DNA of 37,578 nt from Bacteriovoracaceae bacterium (GCA_020630335.1 JAHDBN010000013.1:1-37578); one strand, 5' to 3'; positions 1-8,463 are shown, counted from the first letter of the stretch. The notes: generated by a model from the letters alone, not told the origin. Translations and numbers: made by a program.

Positions 1-2
1 AA

Positions 3-104
3 TATAGACCGCAATTAATTCTTTTCTACTTATTTGAGACTGTTATGAAATTTTTGAAAGTTCAAACAATGAAAATAAGAAGAAACACATTAAGAAAATA
101 CTAA
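3..104 (+). CDS. 3' end of an unidentified protein (partial)
   Basis: The frame is open from the left edge and stops with TAA at 102-104. It encodes about 33 residues that are basic at the end (…RRNTLRKY). A strong intrinsic terminator begins 7 bases after the stop, which supports a real gene ending here. An internal ATG at 45 could make a 19-residue peptide, but the open frame upstream argues for a truncated longer gene. Too little is visible to name a family. Confidence 0.45.
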   Translation, partial: YRPQLILFYLFETVMKFLKVQTMKIRRNTLRKY

Positions 105-110
105 ATATTA

Positions 111-145
111 AAAAGCCCTCAAGGAAACTTGAGGGCTTTTTTTTT
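111..145 (+). terminator. Rho-independent terminator
   Basis: A perfect 9-bp GC-rich stem (GCCCTCAAG at 115-123 with CTTGAGGGC at 128-136) closes a GAAA tetraloop and runs into nine T residues (137-145). A-T pairing from 111-114 lengthens the stem. The long T tract is on the plus strand, so it ends the gene that stops at 104. Confidence 0.93.
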
Positions 146-151
146 GGTTAT

Positions 152-182
152 TTTTAAGATGTGAACCAATCTTAAAATTTTT
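152..182 (+). terminator. Second, AT-rich hairpin just behind the first terminator
   Basis: TTTTAAGAT (152-160) pairs perfectly with ATCTTAAAA (169-177) around an 8-base loop and is followed by five T residues (178-182). It could be a back-up terminator. The arms are AT-rich and the stem is weaker than the one at 111-145, so it may instead be an operator-like palindrome in the upstream region of the gene at 351. Confidence 0.45.
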
Positions 183-350
183 GACACCCTCTATAAAAAA
201 TACATGAATCTCTTCTTTTGAAACTACTGAGTGTTAAAATGAAATATTACAATGAACTTTATAGTGAGCATGAGGAAATTAACATTTGTAAATTTATAAA
301 GTTACGATGTGTGCTTTAACTTGTTTATAAAAATATAGAGAAGGATAAAA

Positions 351-1295
351 ATGAAAATATTAGTAATTAGTTGTTTTATGGTTTTATTGACTACATCTTG
401 TGGGAAACTAGATGATTTTGAAAAAAAATCAACCAAAATGGCGAAAACATCAGATAAACTTCATGATTTAAGTGGAAATGCCCTTGATCTTCAGAGAAAA
501 GGTGGAAGTAGTATCTCTAGGCTTGAGTATCTTAAAATGATGAATGAAGAGAAAAACTTTATTGGTAAATCTGAATTTGCATCAAAGTACATGAAAGCTT
601 TTGAATTTCAAAGCTGGTTAGGAAATCATATTGATTCTCATAAAGAGCGTGAAAGAATGCTTGATGAAGCCGTTATAGAGTTTTGTAGAAGATTAGCAAG
701 TTACTATTATGAAACTGGATTTAATGAATTTTCTCCTACTACTAATAACAACGATGAGTTAAATATATTTGCTCTTTCTGTTGCTAGTCATCAATTAGAT
801 GCAACTCAAGAAAAAGTACTAAAGAGAAATCCTAAATTAAAAGAATTTTCTATTTATAATATGATTAAAACTGCTTTTTTAGAAATTAAAGATGCAAGCC
901 AAGAGATGAGTAACTTAAGCTCAGAAATGATGGTTTATGAAAGAGAACTTAGGCATTTTTTGAATTCTAGATATAATATGCTTATCGCTATGAGTATGAC
1001 TAAGGTTAGTAAAGTTAGCGAATTGAGTACAATTAGTAAGGCGTGGAAAAGATATATTACAGGATGGGATAATGAGTTTGATTCATTAAATGAATCACAA
1101 AGAGAAAGAGTATTGAAGTACTTAGATGGAGCGGTAAAATTAAAGAAATTTATGAATTCTTTAGGAGAAGATTTAAAACTTCATTCTAAAATCAAAGGAT
1201 ATTATAAAAAATCTAAATTCTCAGATAAAAATAAGTGTCTTAATTGCGAGGATCTTAAAACTTATAGAGCTTATTTAGGTGAAGTTTTAGAATAA
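351..1295 (+). CDS. Putative lipoprotein of unknown function
   Basis: This 314-residue protein starts with a lipoprotein signal: charged MK, a hydrophobic stretch, and a lipobox ending TTSC with the acceptor Cys at residue 17. The mature part is hydrophilic, Lys/Glu-rich and probably mostly helical. Three cysteines lie near the C-terminus (KCLNCEDLK and one elsewhere). An AGAAGG ribosome-binding site lies about 6 bases before the ATG at 351. I recognise no family. It sits behind two terminators and is the only gene of its transcription unit. Its 3' end overlaps the convergent transporter gene by 25 bases, so no terminator separates the two. It is predicted to be anchored in the periplasm; the role is unknown. 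Confidence 0.8.
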   Translation: MKILVISCFMVLLTTSCGKLDDFEKKSTKMAKTSDKLHDLSGNALDLQRKGGSSISRLEYLKMMNEEKNFIGKSEFASKYMKAFEFQSWLGNHIDSHKERERMLDEAVIEFCRRLASYYYETGFNEFSPTTNNNDELNIFALSVASHQLDATQEKVLKRNPKLKEFSIYNMIKTAFLEIKDASQEMSNLSSEMMVYERELRHFLNSRYNMLIAMSMTKVSKVSELSTISKAWKRYITGWDNEFDSLNESQRERVLKYLDGAVKLKKFMNSLGEDLKLHSKIKGYYKKSKFSDKNKCLNCEDLKTYRAYLGEVLE

Positions 1296-2158
1296 GCATT
1301 AGATATAAAAATACCAAGAAGTATTATAAGAAATCCTAATAAATGAAATAGCTGAATTTTCTCTCCTAATATCAATTGGGAGAGAATAGCTGATTCTATA
1401 GGAAGAAGATAATAAATAAGTCCAACCTTAAATGACCCTAGTTCTTTGTTTGCTTTATTCCAGAAAATATAAGCAACTAAAGACGTAAAAAGACCAACAT
1501 ATAAAATTGCACCTAGATTTGTAGTATTTAAAGAGAACCCATACCCCATAAAAAGTTCTATTAAGAATAGAGGAGTATTTATTATTACTGCAAAAATAAA
1601 AAGAACATATAACATAGAGTATTCACTCACACCCTTAATCTCCTTTTCTGCCAGAATACAATAAATTGCCCATAAAATTGCAGAGAGAATCATTAGAATA
1701 TCTCCTGAAGAAAAAGATAAACTAAATAAGATGTTCAAATTACCTTGAGCAACAATATAGATTACGCCAAGAAAAGAAAGCATCACTCCTAATAATTGTA
1801 GGTGGTGAATTGATTTTTTCTGCCAAAACTTTTGAATAAGAACAATAAAAACTGGTGAAGAGACAGATATAATAGATAGATTTATAACATTGGTTAGTTT
1901 CGTAGCAGCATATAAAAGAGCAATAAAAACACTCATTCCTGAAATAGAAAGAATAAAGAGATGTTTCCAGTTTTCTTTAATAGCAGGAAGTTCTTTTTTA
2001 AAAAGGCCAAAAGCAAAGGGAGTAAGGGCCAGTAAAGCAATGAAATTTCTAAAAAAAGCTAAGGCCATAGGAGGGAAAGAATCTCCAAGAGATCTAGAAA
2101 CAATAAAATTTAAGGCCCAAATAAGAGTAGCTAAGACTCCATAAAAGAAGTATTTCAT
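1271..2158 (-). CDS. EamA/DMT-family transporter (RhaT-like permease)
   Basis: About 295 residues with ten hydrophobic segments arranged as two five-helix EamA repeats (roughly residues 1-140 and 150-290), the layout of drug/metabolite transporters that export or exchange amino acids, nucleosides or other small molecules. The N-terminus (MKYFFYG…WALNFIVSRSL) matches the usual first-helix pattern. I place the start at the ATG at 2158, because AGGA lies 8 bases upstream of it; a GTG three bases earlier is also possible. It is divergent from the leucine-degradation operon, so it might move a related metabolite, but the substrate cannot be read from sequence. Its 3' end overlaps the convergent lipoprotein gene. 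Confidence 0.9.
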   Translation of the reverse strand: MKYFFYGVLATLIWALNFIVSRSLGDSFPPMALAFFRNFIALLALTPFAFGLFKKELPAIKENWKHLFILSISGMSVFIALLYAATKLTNVINLSIISVSSPVFIVLIQKFWQKKSIHHLQLLGVMLSFLGVIYIVAQGNLNILFSLSFSSGDILMILSAILWAIYCILAEKEIKGVSEYSMLYVLFIFAVIINTPLFLIELFMGYGFSLNTTNLGAILYVGLFTSLVAYIFWNKANKELGSFKVGLIYYLLPIESAILSQLILGEKIQLFHLLGFLIILLGIFISNAYSKTSPK

Positions 2159-2186
2159 CACTAATATCCTAAATAAAAGAAGTTAA

Positions 2187-2216
2187 TTGATTTATTAAGT
2201 GTTTAGAATCTATTAA
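2187..2216 (+). promoter_or_regulatory. Candidate sigma70-type promoter of the leucine-degradation operon
   Basis: TTGATT at 2187-2192, an 18-base spacer, and TATTAA at 2211-2216 (four of six consensus positions in each box). It lies in the divergent gap between the transporter and the carboxylase genes and would give a leader of about 30 bases. The start codon at 2255 has no clear Shine-Dalgarno sequence. A second -10-like TAAAAT at 2237-2242 is the competing choice. AT-rich DNA gives such matches often. Confidence 0.3.
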
Positions 2217-2254
2217 AATAACACAAGTTTATCCATTAAAATGCGACGCGTAAT

Positions 2255-3880
2255 ATGACTATGATGAATTCACAAATTCAAATAAACAGTGAAGAGTTTA
2301 AAGCGAATGAAGATGCTTATAAACTTCACGAAGAGAAACTAAAAGAAATTCGAAAAAAAGTTTTTAATGAATTTCGAGGCAAGGCCGTAGAGAAGCATCA
2401 AGCTAGAAATAAATATTTGGTTAGAGAAAGAATTAGTAAGCTTATTGACTTTGGATCTGATTTTTTAGAGTTAAGTTCACTTGCTGCTTATCAAGTATAT
2501 GAAAAAGAAGTTCCTAGTGCTGGAGTAGTAACTGGAATAGGAAGAATTCAAGGAGTGGAATGTATCATTGTTGCTAATGATGCAACTGTAAAAGGGGGAA
2601 CTTATTTTCCTTTAACTGTAAAAAAGCATTTGAGAGCACAAGAAGTTGCCCTTCAAAATAATTTGCCCTGTGTTTATTTAGTTGACTCAGGTGGAGCTTT
2701 TCTTCCCTTACAAGATGAAGTCTTTCCAGACAAAGAACACTTCGGACGAATTTTTTATAATCAAGCAATGATGAGTTCTAAAGGAATTCCACAAATTGCA
2801 GTTGTCCTTGGATCATGTACTGCCGGGGGAGCATACGTTCCAGCAATGTGTGATGAATCTATTATTGTGAAAGGAAATGGAACTATCTTTTTAGGAGGGC
2901 CTCCGTTAGTAAAAGCAGCAACAGGAGAAATTGTTTCTGCTCAAGATTTAGGAGGAGCAGATGTTCATTCTAGAGAGTCAGGGGTTACTGATCATATGGC
3001 CAATGATGAGGATCATGCTTTTGAAATTACAAAAGAAATTGTAAAAAACTTAAATTATTCTGGTTATAAAAAAGAAAATTTTAAGATAATTAATAAAATC
3101 ACTGGAGAAGCACCAAAGTTTTCTTCGAGTGAAATTCCTGGAATTATTCCTCATGATACGAGAAAACCTTTTGATATTAGAGAGATAATTTCTAGGTTAG
3201 TCGATAGTTCTGAGTTTCAAGAATTTAAGAAAAATTATGGTAGTACATTAGTTTGTGGCTTTTCTAAAATAGATGGAATGCCTGTTGGAATTGTTGCAAA
3301 TAATGGAATTCTTTTTAGTGAAAGTGCTTTGAAAGGAGCACACTTTGTTCAATTATGTTGTCAAAGAAAAATACCTCTTTTATTTCTTCAAAATATTACT
3401 GGCTTTATGGTTGGGAAAAAATATGAATCTGAAGGAATAGCAAAGCACGGAGCGAAGTTAGTAACTGCAGTTAGTTGTGCTCAAGTTCCTAAGTTTACAG
3501 TTATTATTGGTGGTTCTTATGGAGCTGGAAATTATGGGATGTGTGGAAGAGCATTTAATCCAAGATTTTTATGGATGTGGCCTAATGCAAAGATTTCAGT
3601 AATGGGAGGAGAGCAAGCTGCTGGTGTTTTAGCAACAGTTAAGCAAGATGCTCTTGAGAAATCAGGTAAAAAGCCAATGTCTGAAGAAGAATTAAATGAT
3701 TTTAAAAAACCTATTTTAGATAAGTATGAATTAGAGGGTGAAGCTTATTATTCAACTGCAAGATTGTGGGATGATGGAATTATTTTACCAAGTGAAACTA
3801 GAAGAGTATTGAGCTTGGCATTAAGTGCAAGTTTGAATGCAGAAATGCCAGAAACGAAGTTTGGTGTTTTTCGAATGTAA
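2255..3880 (+). CDS. mccB: Methylcrotonyl-CoA carboxylase, carboxyltransferase (beta) subunit
   Basis: This 541-residue biotin-dependent carboxyltransferase moves CO2 from carboxybiotin to 3-methylcrotonyl-CoA, giving 3-methylglutaconyl-CoA in leucine/isovalerate catabolism. Both crotonase-like halves are present. Stretches typical of MCC rather than of propionyl- or acetyl-CoA carboxylase are clear: [65 protein letters not shown], and the C-terminal KFGVFRM. Length matches the family (about 535 residues). It is first in a tightly packed operon with the hydratase, biotin carboxylase, carrier and HMG-CoA lyase, which fixes the pathway. The start is uncertain among three Met residues within the first four codons; none has a good ribosome-binding site. 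Confidence 0.95.
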   Translation: MTMMNSQIQINSEEFKANEDAYKLHEEKLKEIRKKVFNEFRGKAVEKHQARNKYLVRERISKLIDFGSDFLELSSLAAYQVYEKEVPSAGVVTGIGRIQGVECIIVANDATVKGGTYFPLTVKKHLRAQEVALQNNLPCVYLVDSGGAFLPLQDEVFPDKEHFGRIFYNQAMMSSKGIPQIAVVLGSCTAGGAYVPAMCDESIIVKGNGTIFLGGPPLVKAATGEIVSAQDLGGADVHSRESGVTDHMANDEDHAFEITKEIVKNLNYSGYKKENFKIINKITGEAPKFSSSEIPGIIPHDTRKPFDIREIISRLVDSSEFQEFKKNYGSTLVCGFSKIDGMPVGIVANNGILFSESALKGAHFVQLCCQRKIPLLFLQNITGFMVGKKYESEGIAKHGAKLVTAVSCAQVPKFTVIIGGSYGAGNYGMCGRAFNPRFLWMWPNAKISVMGGEQAAGVLATVKQDALEKSGKKPMSEEELNDFKKPILDKYELEGEAYYSTARLWDDGIILPSETRRVLSLALSASLNAEMPETKFGVFRM

Positions 3881-3885
3881 TAAAT

Positions 3886-4683
3886 ATGGATTATAAATTT
3901 TTAAAAATTCAAGATTCTAAAAGATTAAGAGAAATTACTCTAAATCGTCCTGAAGTTCATAATGCTTTTAATGATGAATTCATTTCTGAGATGATTAATA
4001 TCTTTTCTGAAACTGCTAAAAATGAAAATATTCAAGTAGTAGTTTTAAATGCTGAAGGTAAAAGTTTTTGTGCTGGTGCTGATCTTAATTGGATGAAATC
4101 AATGATTAATTATTCCTTAGAGGAAAATAAAGCAGATAGTTTTAAGTTAGTGCATCTTTTTGATGCTATTAATGAGCTTCCTCAGTTTTTACTTGGGATT
4201 GTACAGGGACATGTCTTTGGAGGAGGATTAGGGATCATTGCAAGCTGTGATTATGTTATTAGTTCAAAAAATCCTTTGTTTTGTTTTTCGGAAGTTCGTT
4301 TAGGCCTATTACCTGCTGTTATTTCTAAATATGTCTATCCCAAAATGGGTTATTCTCATGCTAGAGCATATATGAGTTCAGGGTTAAGATTTGATGCTTT
4401 TAAAGCAAAAGAAATGGGATTAATTCATGAAATTTCTGATGATTTAGTTTTGAGTAAAAATAAAATTATTACAAGCTTATTAAAAGCTGCTCCAGAGGCA
4501 ATGAAAGCAACAAAAAAGTTTGTAAAATCAATAGACGAAAAATTATTTGAAGATAAAAAGAAAGAAATTAAATACGATGATTGGAGTGTTGAAAAAATTT
4601 CTCAATTTAGAATAAAAAAAGAAGGGCAAGAAGGTATGAATGCTCTTTTAAATAAAGAAAAACCATCATGGGATAGGTCTTAG
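3886..4683 (+). CDS. liuC: Methylglutaconyl-CoA hydratase (crotonase family)
   Basis: A 265-residue crotonase-fold enzyme that hydrates 3-methylglutaconyl-CoA to HMG-CoA. The CoA/oxyanion region CAGADLNWMK is characteristic of bacterial LiuC. By alignment to rat enoyl-CoA hydratase, the position of Glu144 is Gly (HVFGGGLG), as is usual in LiuC, while the equivalent of Glu164 is kept in FSEVRLGLLPAVISKYV. It begins 5 bases after mccB and ends directly against the GTG of the next gene, so it is co-transcribed. Operon context and the LiuC-type motif together separate it from general enoyl-CoA hydratases. Confidence 0.9.
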   Translation: MDYKFLKIQDSKRLREITLNRPEVHNAFNDEFISEMINIFSETAKNENIQVVVLNAEGKSFCAGADLNWMKSMINYSLEENKADSFKLVHLFDAINELPQFLLGIVQGHVFGGGLGIIASCDYVISSKNPLFCFSEVRLGLLPAVISKYVYPKMGYSHARAYMSSGLRFDAFKAKEMGLIHEISDDLVLSKNKIITSLLKAAPEAMKATKKFVKSIDEKLFEDKKKEIKYDDWSVEKISQFRIKKEGQEGMNALLNKEKPSWDRS

Positions 4684-6159
4684 GTGAAAAGAGTTTTAAT
4701 TGCCAATAGAGCAGAAATAGCAACGAGAGTTATAAGAACTTGTCATAAGATGGGTTTGGAAACGATTAGTATCTATACAGAAGATGATAAAAACTTGCCC
4801 TTTGCCAAACAATCAACTTATTCGGTAAGTCTTGGAAGTGGCACAGTAGCAGAAACATATATCAATAAAGAAAAGATCCTAGAAATAGCTAAAAAATATA
4901 AAGCTGATGCTGTTCATCCAGGTTATGGGTTCTTATCTGAGAATTCAGAGTTTGGAGAACTTTTAGAAAATAATAATATTACATTTATTGGACCAAAGTC
5001 TAAAAACATTCTTTTGATGGGTGATAAGTTAGAGTCTAAGAATTTTGTAAAATCATTAAAACTACCAGTTGTCCCCGGATATGAGGGAGATAATCAAGAT
5101 GCAAAACATTTAGAACAAGAAGCTTTAAAGATAGGTTTTCCTTTGTTGATTAAAGCTAGTTCTGGTGGTGGCGGAAAAGGAATGAAAATAGTTCATTCTG
5201 AAAAAGATTTCTTAGAACAATTAAATAGAGCTAAAAGTGAAGCGATTAAGTTTTTTGGAAATGATAGAGTAATTCTCGAAAAATTCATCATTAACCCTAG
5301 GCATATTGAAGTACAAGTTCTAGGAGATGGAAAAGGAAATGGGGTTCACTTATTCGAGCGAGAGTGTTCTATCCAAAGACGATATCAAAAAGTCGTAGAA
5401 GAAACGCCATCATTAGCTTTAGATGATAAACTCAGAACTTCAATTTGTGATATGGCAGTAGATTTAGTTAAAGGTTTGAATTATCGAGGTGCTGGTACAG
5501 TAGAACTTATACTTGATGAAGATAAAAATTATTACTTTCTAGAAATGAATACAAGACTTCAGGTTGAACATGGTATTTCAGAAATGATTACTGGTGTTGA
5601 CTTAGTTGAGCAGCAAATATTGATTGCTCAAAATGAGAAGCTTGCTTTAAAGCAAGAAGATATACAGTCAAATGGGCATGCTTTGGAGTGTAGAATCTAT
5701 GCTGAAGATCCTAGTAATAACTTTCTACCTCAATCTGGAGAGATTAAATATCTTGGAAAAACAATTGACCCAACAGTTAGAGTTGATACAGGTTATGAGA
5801 CAGGAAATAAAGTAGGGATTAATTATGACCCGATGATTGCAAAAATTTTAACCCATGATCATTCAAGAGAGTCAAATTTAAACAAGATGAAAAATGCTCT
5901 TAATGAGCTCCCTTTTTTAGGTGTGAAAAATAATAGAGACTTTTTAATTAACATTTTAGATTTTAAAGATTTTTGTAACGGAAATTATCATACCCATTCA
6001 TTAGAAGCTTGGATGGATCAGTTAAGTCAGAGCGAATCAGAAGATTTAGAAATGGCTTATGCAGCATTTCACTTCATTGGATCCCAAAATATTTCTGAAG
6101 AAAGAATTGAAAAGTTTATAGACCCATGGAGTGAAGGATCAGGGGAGTGGTTAGGATGA
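4684..6159 (+). CDS. mccA: Methylcrotonyl-CoA carboxylase, biotin carboxylase part (split alpha subunit)
   Basis: This 491-residue ATP-grasp biotin carboxylase charges biotin with bicarbonate and ATP. Order: N-terminal biotin-carboxylase domain (KRVLIANRAEIATRVIRT), ATP-grasp with the glycine loop SSGGGGKGMKIV at 159-170, the RECSIQRRYQK signature at 226-236, metal/active-site EMNTRLQVEH at 287-296, and a C-terminal domain to about residue 440. The GTG start abuts the liuC stop. In most bacteria the alpha subunit continues through a BT linker and a biotinyl domain (about 650-670 residues). Here the frame stops at the domain boundary and the carrier is a separate gene overlapping by ATGA. Two local oddities: the almost universal EHPVTE reads EHGISE (295-300), and RRHQK reads RRYQK. 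Confidence 0.93.
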   Translation: MKRVLIANRAEIATRVIRTCHKMGLETISIYTEDDKNLPFAKQSTYSVSLGSGTVAETYINKEKILEIAKKYKADAVHPGYGFLSENSEFGELLENNNITFIGPKSKNILLMGDKLESKNFVKSLKLPVVPGYEGDNQDAKHLEQEALKIGFPLLIKASSGGGGKGMKIVHSEKDFLEQLNRAKSEAIKFFGNDRVILEKFIINPRHIEVQVLGDGKGNGVHLFERECSIQRRYQKVVEETPSLALDDKLRTSICDMAVDLVKGLNYRGAGTVELILDEDKNYYFLEMNTRLQVEHGISEMITGVDLVEQQILIAQNEKLALKQEDIQSNGHALECRIYAEDPSNNFLPQSGEIKYLGKTIDPTVRVDTGYETGNKVGINYDPMIAKILTHDHSRESNLNKMKNALNELPFLGVKNNRDFLINILDFKDFCNGNYHTHSLEAWMDQLSQSESEDLEMAYAAFHFIGSQNISEERIEKFIDPWSEGSGEWLG

Positions 6160-6641
6160 AAGTTTTAATTAATAAGAATTCTTATCAACCCAATGATTTC
6201 TCCAAAGAAAAAGAAACTTTGATGATTGATGGAAGCAAGTATCAATTGATAGAAAAAGAGAAAAATCATCTTTTAATAAAAAAAGACGAAAGAATCTATA
6301 AAGTGTTTTATGTATTTAATGATAAAGCAAAATCCGTAAATTTAAGTTTTAAGGGAAAAACTTATGATATGCGTATTAATGATAGTGCAAAACATGAAGC
6401 TGATAATGAAAGTGGTAATACGATAACTGCTCCAATGCCTGGGAAAATTTTTAAAGTATTAAAAAGTGCTGGAGATTTAGTTGAAGTAGGAGAAACTATT
6501 GTTATTTTAGAAGCAATGAAGATGGAACATGCTTTAAAGGCTAAAGTTCAAGGGAAATTAGATGTTTTGAACTTTAAGGAAGGAGAGCAAGTTGAAGCAG
6601 ACGCATTGATTGCTAAGGTCCTAGAGGACAATAATGATTAA
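6156..6641 (+). CDS. Biotin carrier subunit of the methylcrotonyl-CoA carboxylase (separate BCCP)
   Basis: About 161 residues. The C-terminal 75 form a biotinyl/lipoyl domain (TAPMPGKIFKVL at 90-101) with the biotinylation motif EAMKMEH and acceptor Lys122. The first 85 residues are a lysine-rich beta segment that probably equals the BT linker found between biotin carboxylase and BCCP in fused alpha subunits. I choose the ATG at 6156 because it forms an ATGA overlap with the upstream stop and has GGGGAG 9-14 bases before it; a GTG at 6147 is the alternative. Together with the preceding gene it rebuilds a full-length alpha subunit, so the two products probably act as one functional subunit. 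It overlaps the next gene by 8 bases. Confidence 0.88.
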   Translation: MKVLINKNSYQPNDFSKEKETLMIDGSKYQLIEKEKNHLLIKKDERIYKVFYVFNDKAKSVNLSFKGKTYDMRINDSAKHEADNESGNTITAPMPGKIFKVLKSAGDLVEVGETIVILEAMKMEHALKAKVQGKLDVLNFKEGEQVEADALIAKVLEDNND

Positions 6642-7521
6642 AATTGTAGAAGTTGGTCCGAGGGATGGCCTACAAAATGAATCAAAATTTCTTAATACGA
6701 ATGTAAAAGCGTCATTTATCAAAGATTTATCTCTTGCTGGTTTGAAAAATATTGAAATTTCTAGTTTTGTTAGTCCCAAAGCAATTCCTCAAATGAAGGA
6801 TTCTCAAGACTTAGTAGGGCTTTTAGAAAAGGAAAAATTTTATAAATCAGTACTAATACCTAATATGAAAGGCTACGAGATATCAGAAAAATTTGAAATT
6901 GATGAAATCTCACTGTTTACAACAACGTCTGAAACGTTTTGTAGGAAAAATACTAATTGTTCAATTGATGAATCTCTAAGAAGAATTCAAGATATTATTA
7001 GAGAAAATGCTGGGAAAAGAAAAATTAGAGGTTATCTATCAACAGTTTTTGGCTGTCCTTATGAAGAAATGATACCTCTTAAAAAAGTTTTATCTTCAAT
7101 TGAAAAACTTTTTAGTCTTGGCTGTGAAGAAGTTTCTCTTGGTGATACCACTGGAGTGGCTTATCCAAAACAAGTTCGATTATACCTTAAGGAAATTAAA
7201 AAAAATTTTGGATTAGAAAAAATAGCAATGCATTTTCATGACACTCAAGGAATGGCTTTAGCGAATGTTTCTGAAAGTTTAGAAGAAGGTGTTGAGATCT
7301 TTGATTCTTCTGCCGCGGGATTAGGTGGATGTCCTTACGCTAAAGGAGCAAGTGGGAATGTGGCAACAGAAGATTTGGTAAACTTTTTTCAAAGAAATGA
7401 AATTGATGTTGGAGTAGATTTAAAAAACTTAGTAATGGCAAGCCAAGAAATTTTAAAATTACTAGGAAAAGAATCAAACTCTAAAGTTCATCAGCTAATA
7501 AAGAGAAAATATGAGTTATAA
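6634..7521 (+). CDS. liuE: Hydroxymethylglutaryl-CoA lyase
   Basis: A 295-residue TIM-barrel lyase that cleaves HMG-CoA to acetoacetate and acetyl-CoA, the last step of leucine catabolism. Diagnostic features are present: the N-terminal VGPRDGLQNE with catalytic Arg10/Asp11, the metal-binding MHFHDTQG with His200 and His202, and the HMGL loop GLGGCPYAKGASGNVATED with catalytic Cys233. Length is normal. It overlaps the carrier gene by 8 bases and the following crotonase by 11, so translation is probably coupled. No mitochondrial- or peroxisome-type extension is present. Confidence 0.95.
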   Translation: MIKIVEVGPRDGLQNESKFLNTNVKASFIKDLSLAGLKNIEISSFVSPKAIPQMKDSQDLVGLLEKEKFYKSVLIPNMKGYEISEKFEIDEISLFTTTSETFCRKNTNCSIDESLRRIQDIIRENAGKRKIRGYLSTVFGCPYEEMIPLKKVLSSIEKLFSLGCEEVSLGDTTGVAYPKQVRLYLKEIKKNFGLEKIAMHFHDTQGMALANVSESLEEGVEIFDSSAAGLGGCPYAKGASGNVATEDLVNFFQRNEIDVGVDLKNLVMASQEILKLLGKESNSKVHQLIKRKYEL

Positions 7522-8290
7522 AAATATATTAGTTTCTAAAAAAGATTTTATTACAGAAATCACTTTAAATAGACCTGAGTTTCTAAATGCATTTACCCTT
7601 GATCTTATTCATGAATTTTTATCAGCTTTAAAAGAGTCCAAGAAAGATGATACAAGAGTACTAATTATATCTGGAGCTGGCAGAGCATTTAGTGCAGGTG
7701 GTGATTTAAATGCTATGAAAAACAAGACAGGAATGTTTGCTGGCAATGAAGAAAAGTTAAAAAAAATCTATCAAGAAGGCATTCAACAAATTCCTTTAAT
7801 GCTTGAAAGTATTGAGATACCAATTATAGCTATGGTTAATGGCCCCGCAGTTGGTGCTGGATGTGATCTCGCGTGTATGTGTGATCTTCGAATAATGAGT
7901 GATAATGCTTTTTTTAAAGAAAGTTTTATTAACCTTGCCTTAGTTTCAGGTGATGGTGGAGCTTATTTTCTTCATCGATTAATTGGGTATGGGAAAACAA
8001 TGGAGATGCAATTAACGGGAAGAAAAGTTAAAAGTGATGAGGCCCTTAAAATAGGCCTTGTGAATGAGGTTACTTCATCTGACTCTTTAAAGACAAGAGT
8101 TTATGAATTAGCTGAAAAGTTAGCTGGATATCCTTTTGAGGCATTAAAAATGAACAAGAAAGGCATTAAAGATGGGTTCTATTCAAATCTTTCAGATCAT
8201 CTTGATCTTATGTCTAGCTTACAGGCTAAAACACAAAGAAGTGATGAACACTTTAAATTGGTCGATGAGTTCTTAAAAAACAATAAATAA
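7511..8290 (+). CDS. Enoyl-CoA hydratase/isomerase family protein with atypical active site
   Basis: A 259-residue crotonase-fold protein with the oxyanion-hole region AFSAGGDLNAMK and GPAVGAGCDLACMCDLRI. The Glu144 position of enoyl-CoA hydratase is Asp (GAGCD) and the Glu164 position is Phe (KESFINLALVSGDGG). A conserved Asp lies a few residues later in SGDGGAYFL, the place where dienoyl-CoA isomerases (ECH1-type) carry a catalytic Asp. It may therefore be an isomerase or act on an unusual acyl-CoA rather than be a plain hydratase. It is last in the leucine operon and overlaps the lyase gene by 11 bases. No convincing terminator follows; only a T run without a good stem. Confidence 0.85.
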   Translation: MSYKNILVSKKDFITEITLNRPEFLNAFTLDLIHEFLSALKESKKDDTRVLIISGAGRAFSAGGDLNAMKNKTGMFAGNEEKLKKIYQEGIQQIPLMLESIEIPIIAMVNGPAVGAGCDLACMCDLRIMSDNAFFKESFINLALVSGDGGAYFLHRLIGYGKTMEMQLTGRKVKSDEALKIGLVNEVTSSDSLKTRVYELAEKLAGYPFEALKMNKKGIKDGFYSNLSDHLDLMSSLQAKTQRSDEHFKLVDEFLKNNK

Positions 8291-8451
8291 TTTTTTTTAT
8301 TCTTGTTTATGTAGGTAGTGCTAACTAAAGTTGGCAAGTTAGTAAACCTTATAAACTGATAAGTATCTTAAATCACGTATGATCGTCATTACTTAACTAA
8401 TCTTTAGTCACTTTCCACTTAAAATAATTCATAAGAATTAATGTTTAATTC

Positions 8452-8457
8452 GGGGAG
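8452..8457 (+). promoter_or_regulatory. Strong ribosome-binding site of the repeat lipoprotein gene
   Basis: GGGGAG lies 6 bases before the ATG at 8464. It is among the strongest Shine-Dalgarno sequences in the window and fixes this start, which also gives an intact lipoprotein signal. It suggests a well-translated product. Confidence 0.75.
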
Positions 8458-8463
8458 AATAAT

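Noticed and set aside
181-209. TTGACA at 181-186 as a promoter -35 box
   Set aside because: The hexamer is perfect, but no -10 box lies at 16-18 bases; TATAAA at 192 is too close.
239-319. 26-codon open frame ahead of the lipoprotein gene
   Set aside because: No convincing ribosome-binding site, no recognisable product and typical chance length for AT-rich DNA.
1890-2144. Plus-strand open frame inside the EamA transporter gene
   Set aside because: Antisense to a well-supported membrane protein, Lys/Arg-rich, and without a ribosome-binding site.
8291-8310. T run after the last leucine-operon gene as a terminator
   Set aside because: Eight T residues are present, but the only stem possible is a short A-T one with no GC pairs.
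8321-8342. CTAACT…AGTTAG inverted repeat upstream of the repeat lipoproteins
   Set aside because: Only 6-bp arms with a 10-base gap and no link to promoter boxes that I could place; easily chance.
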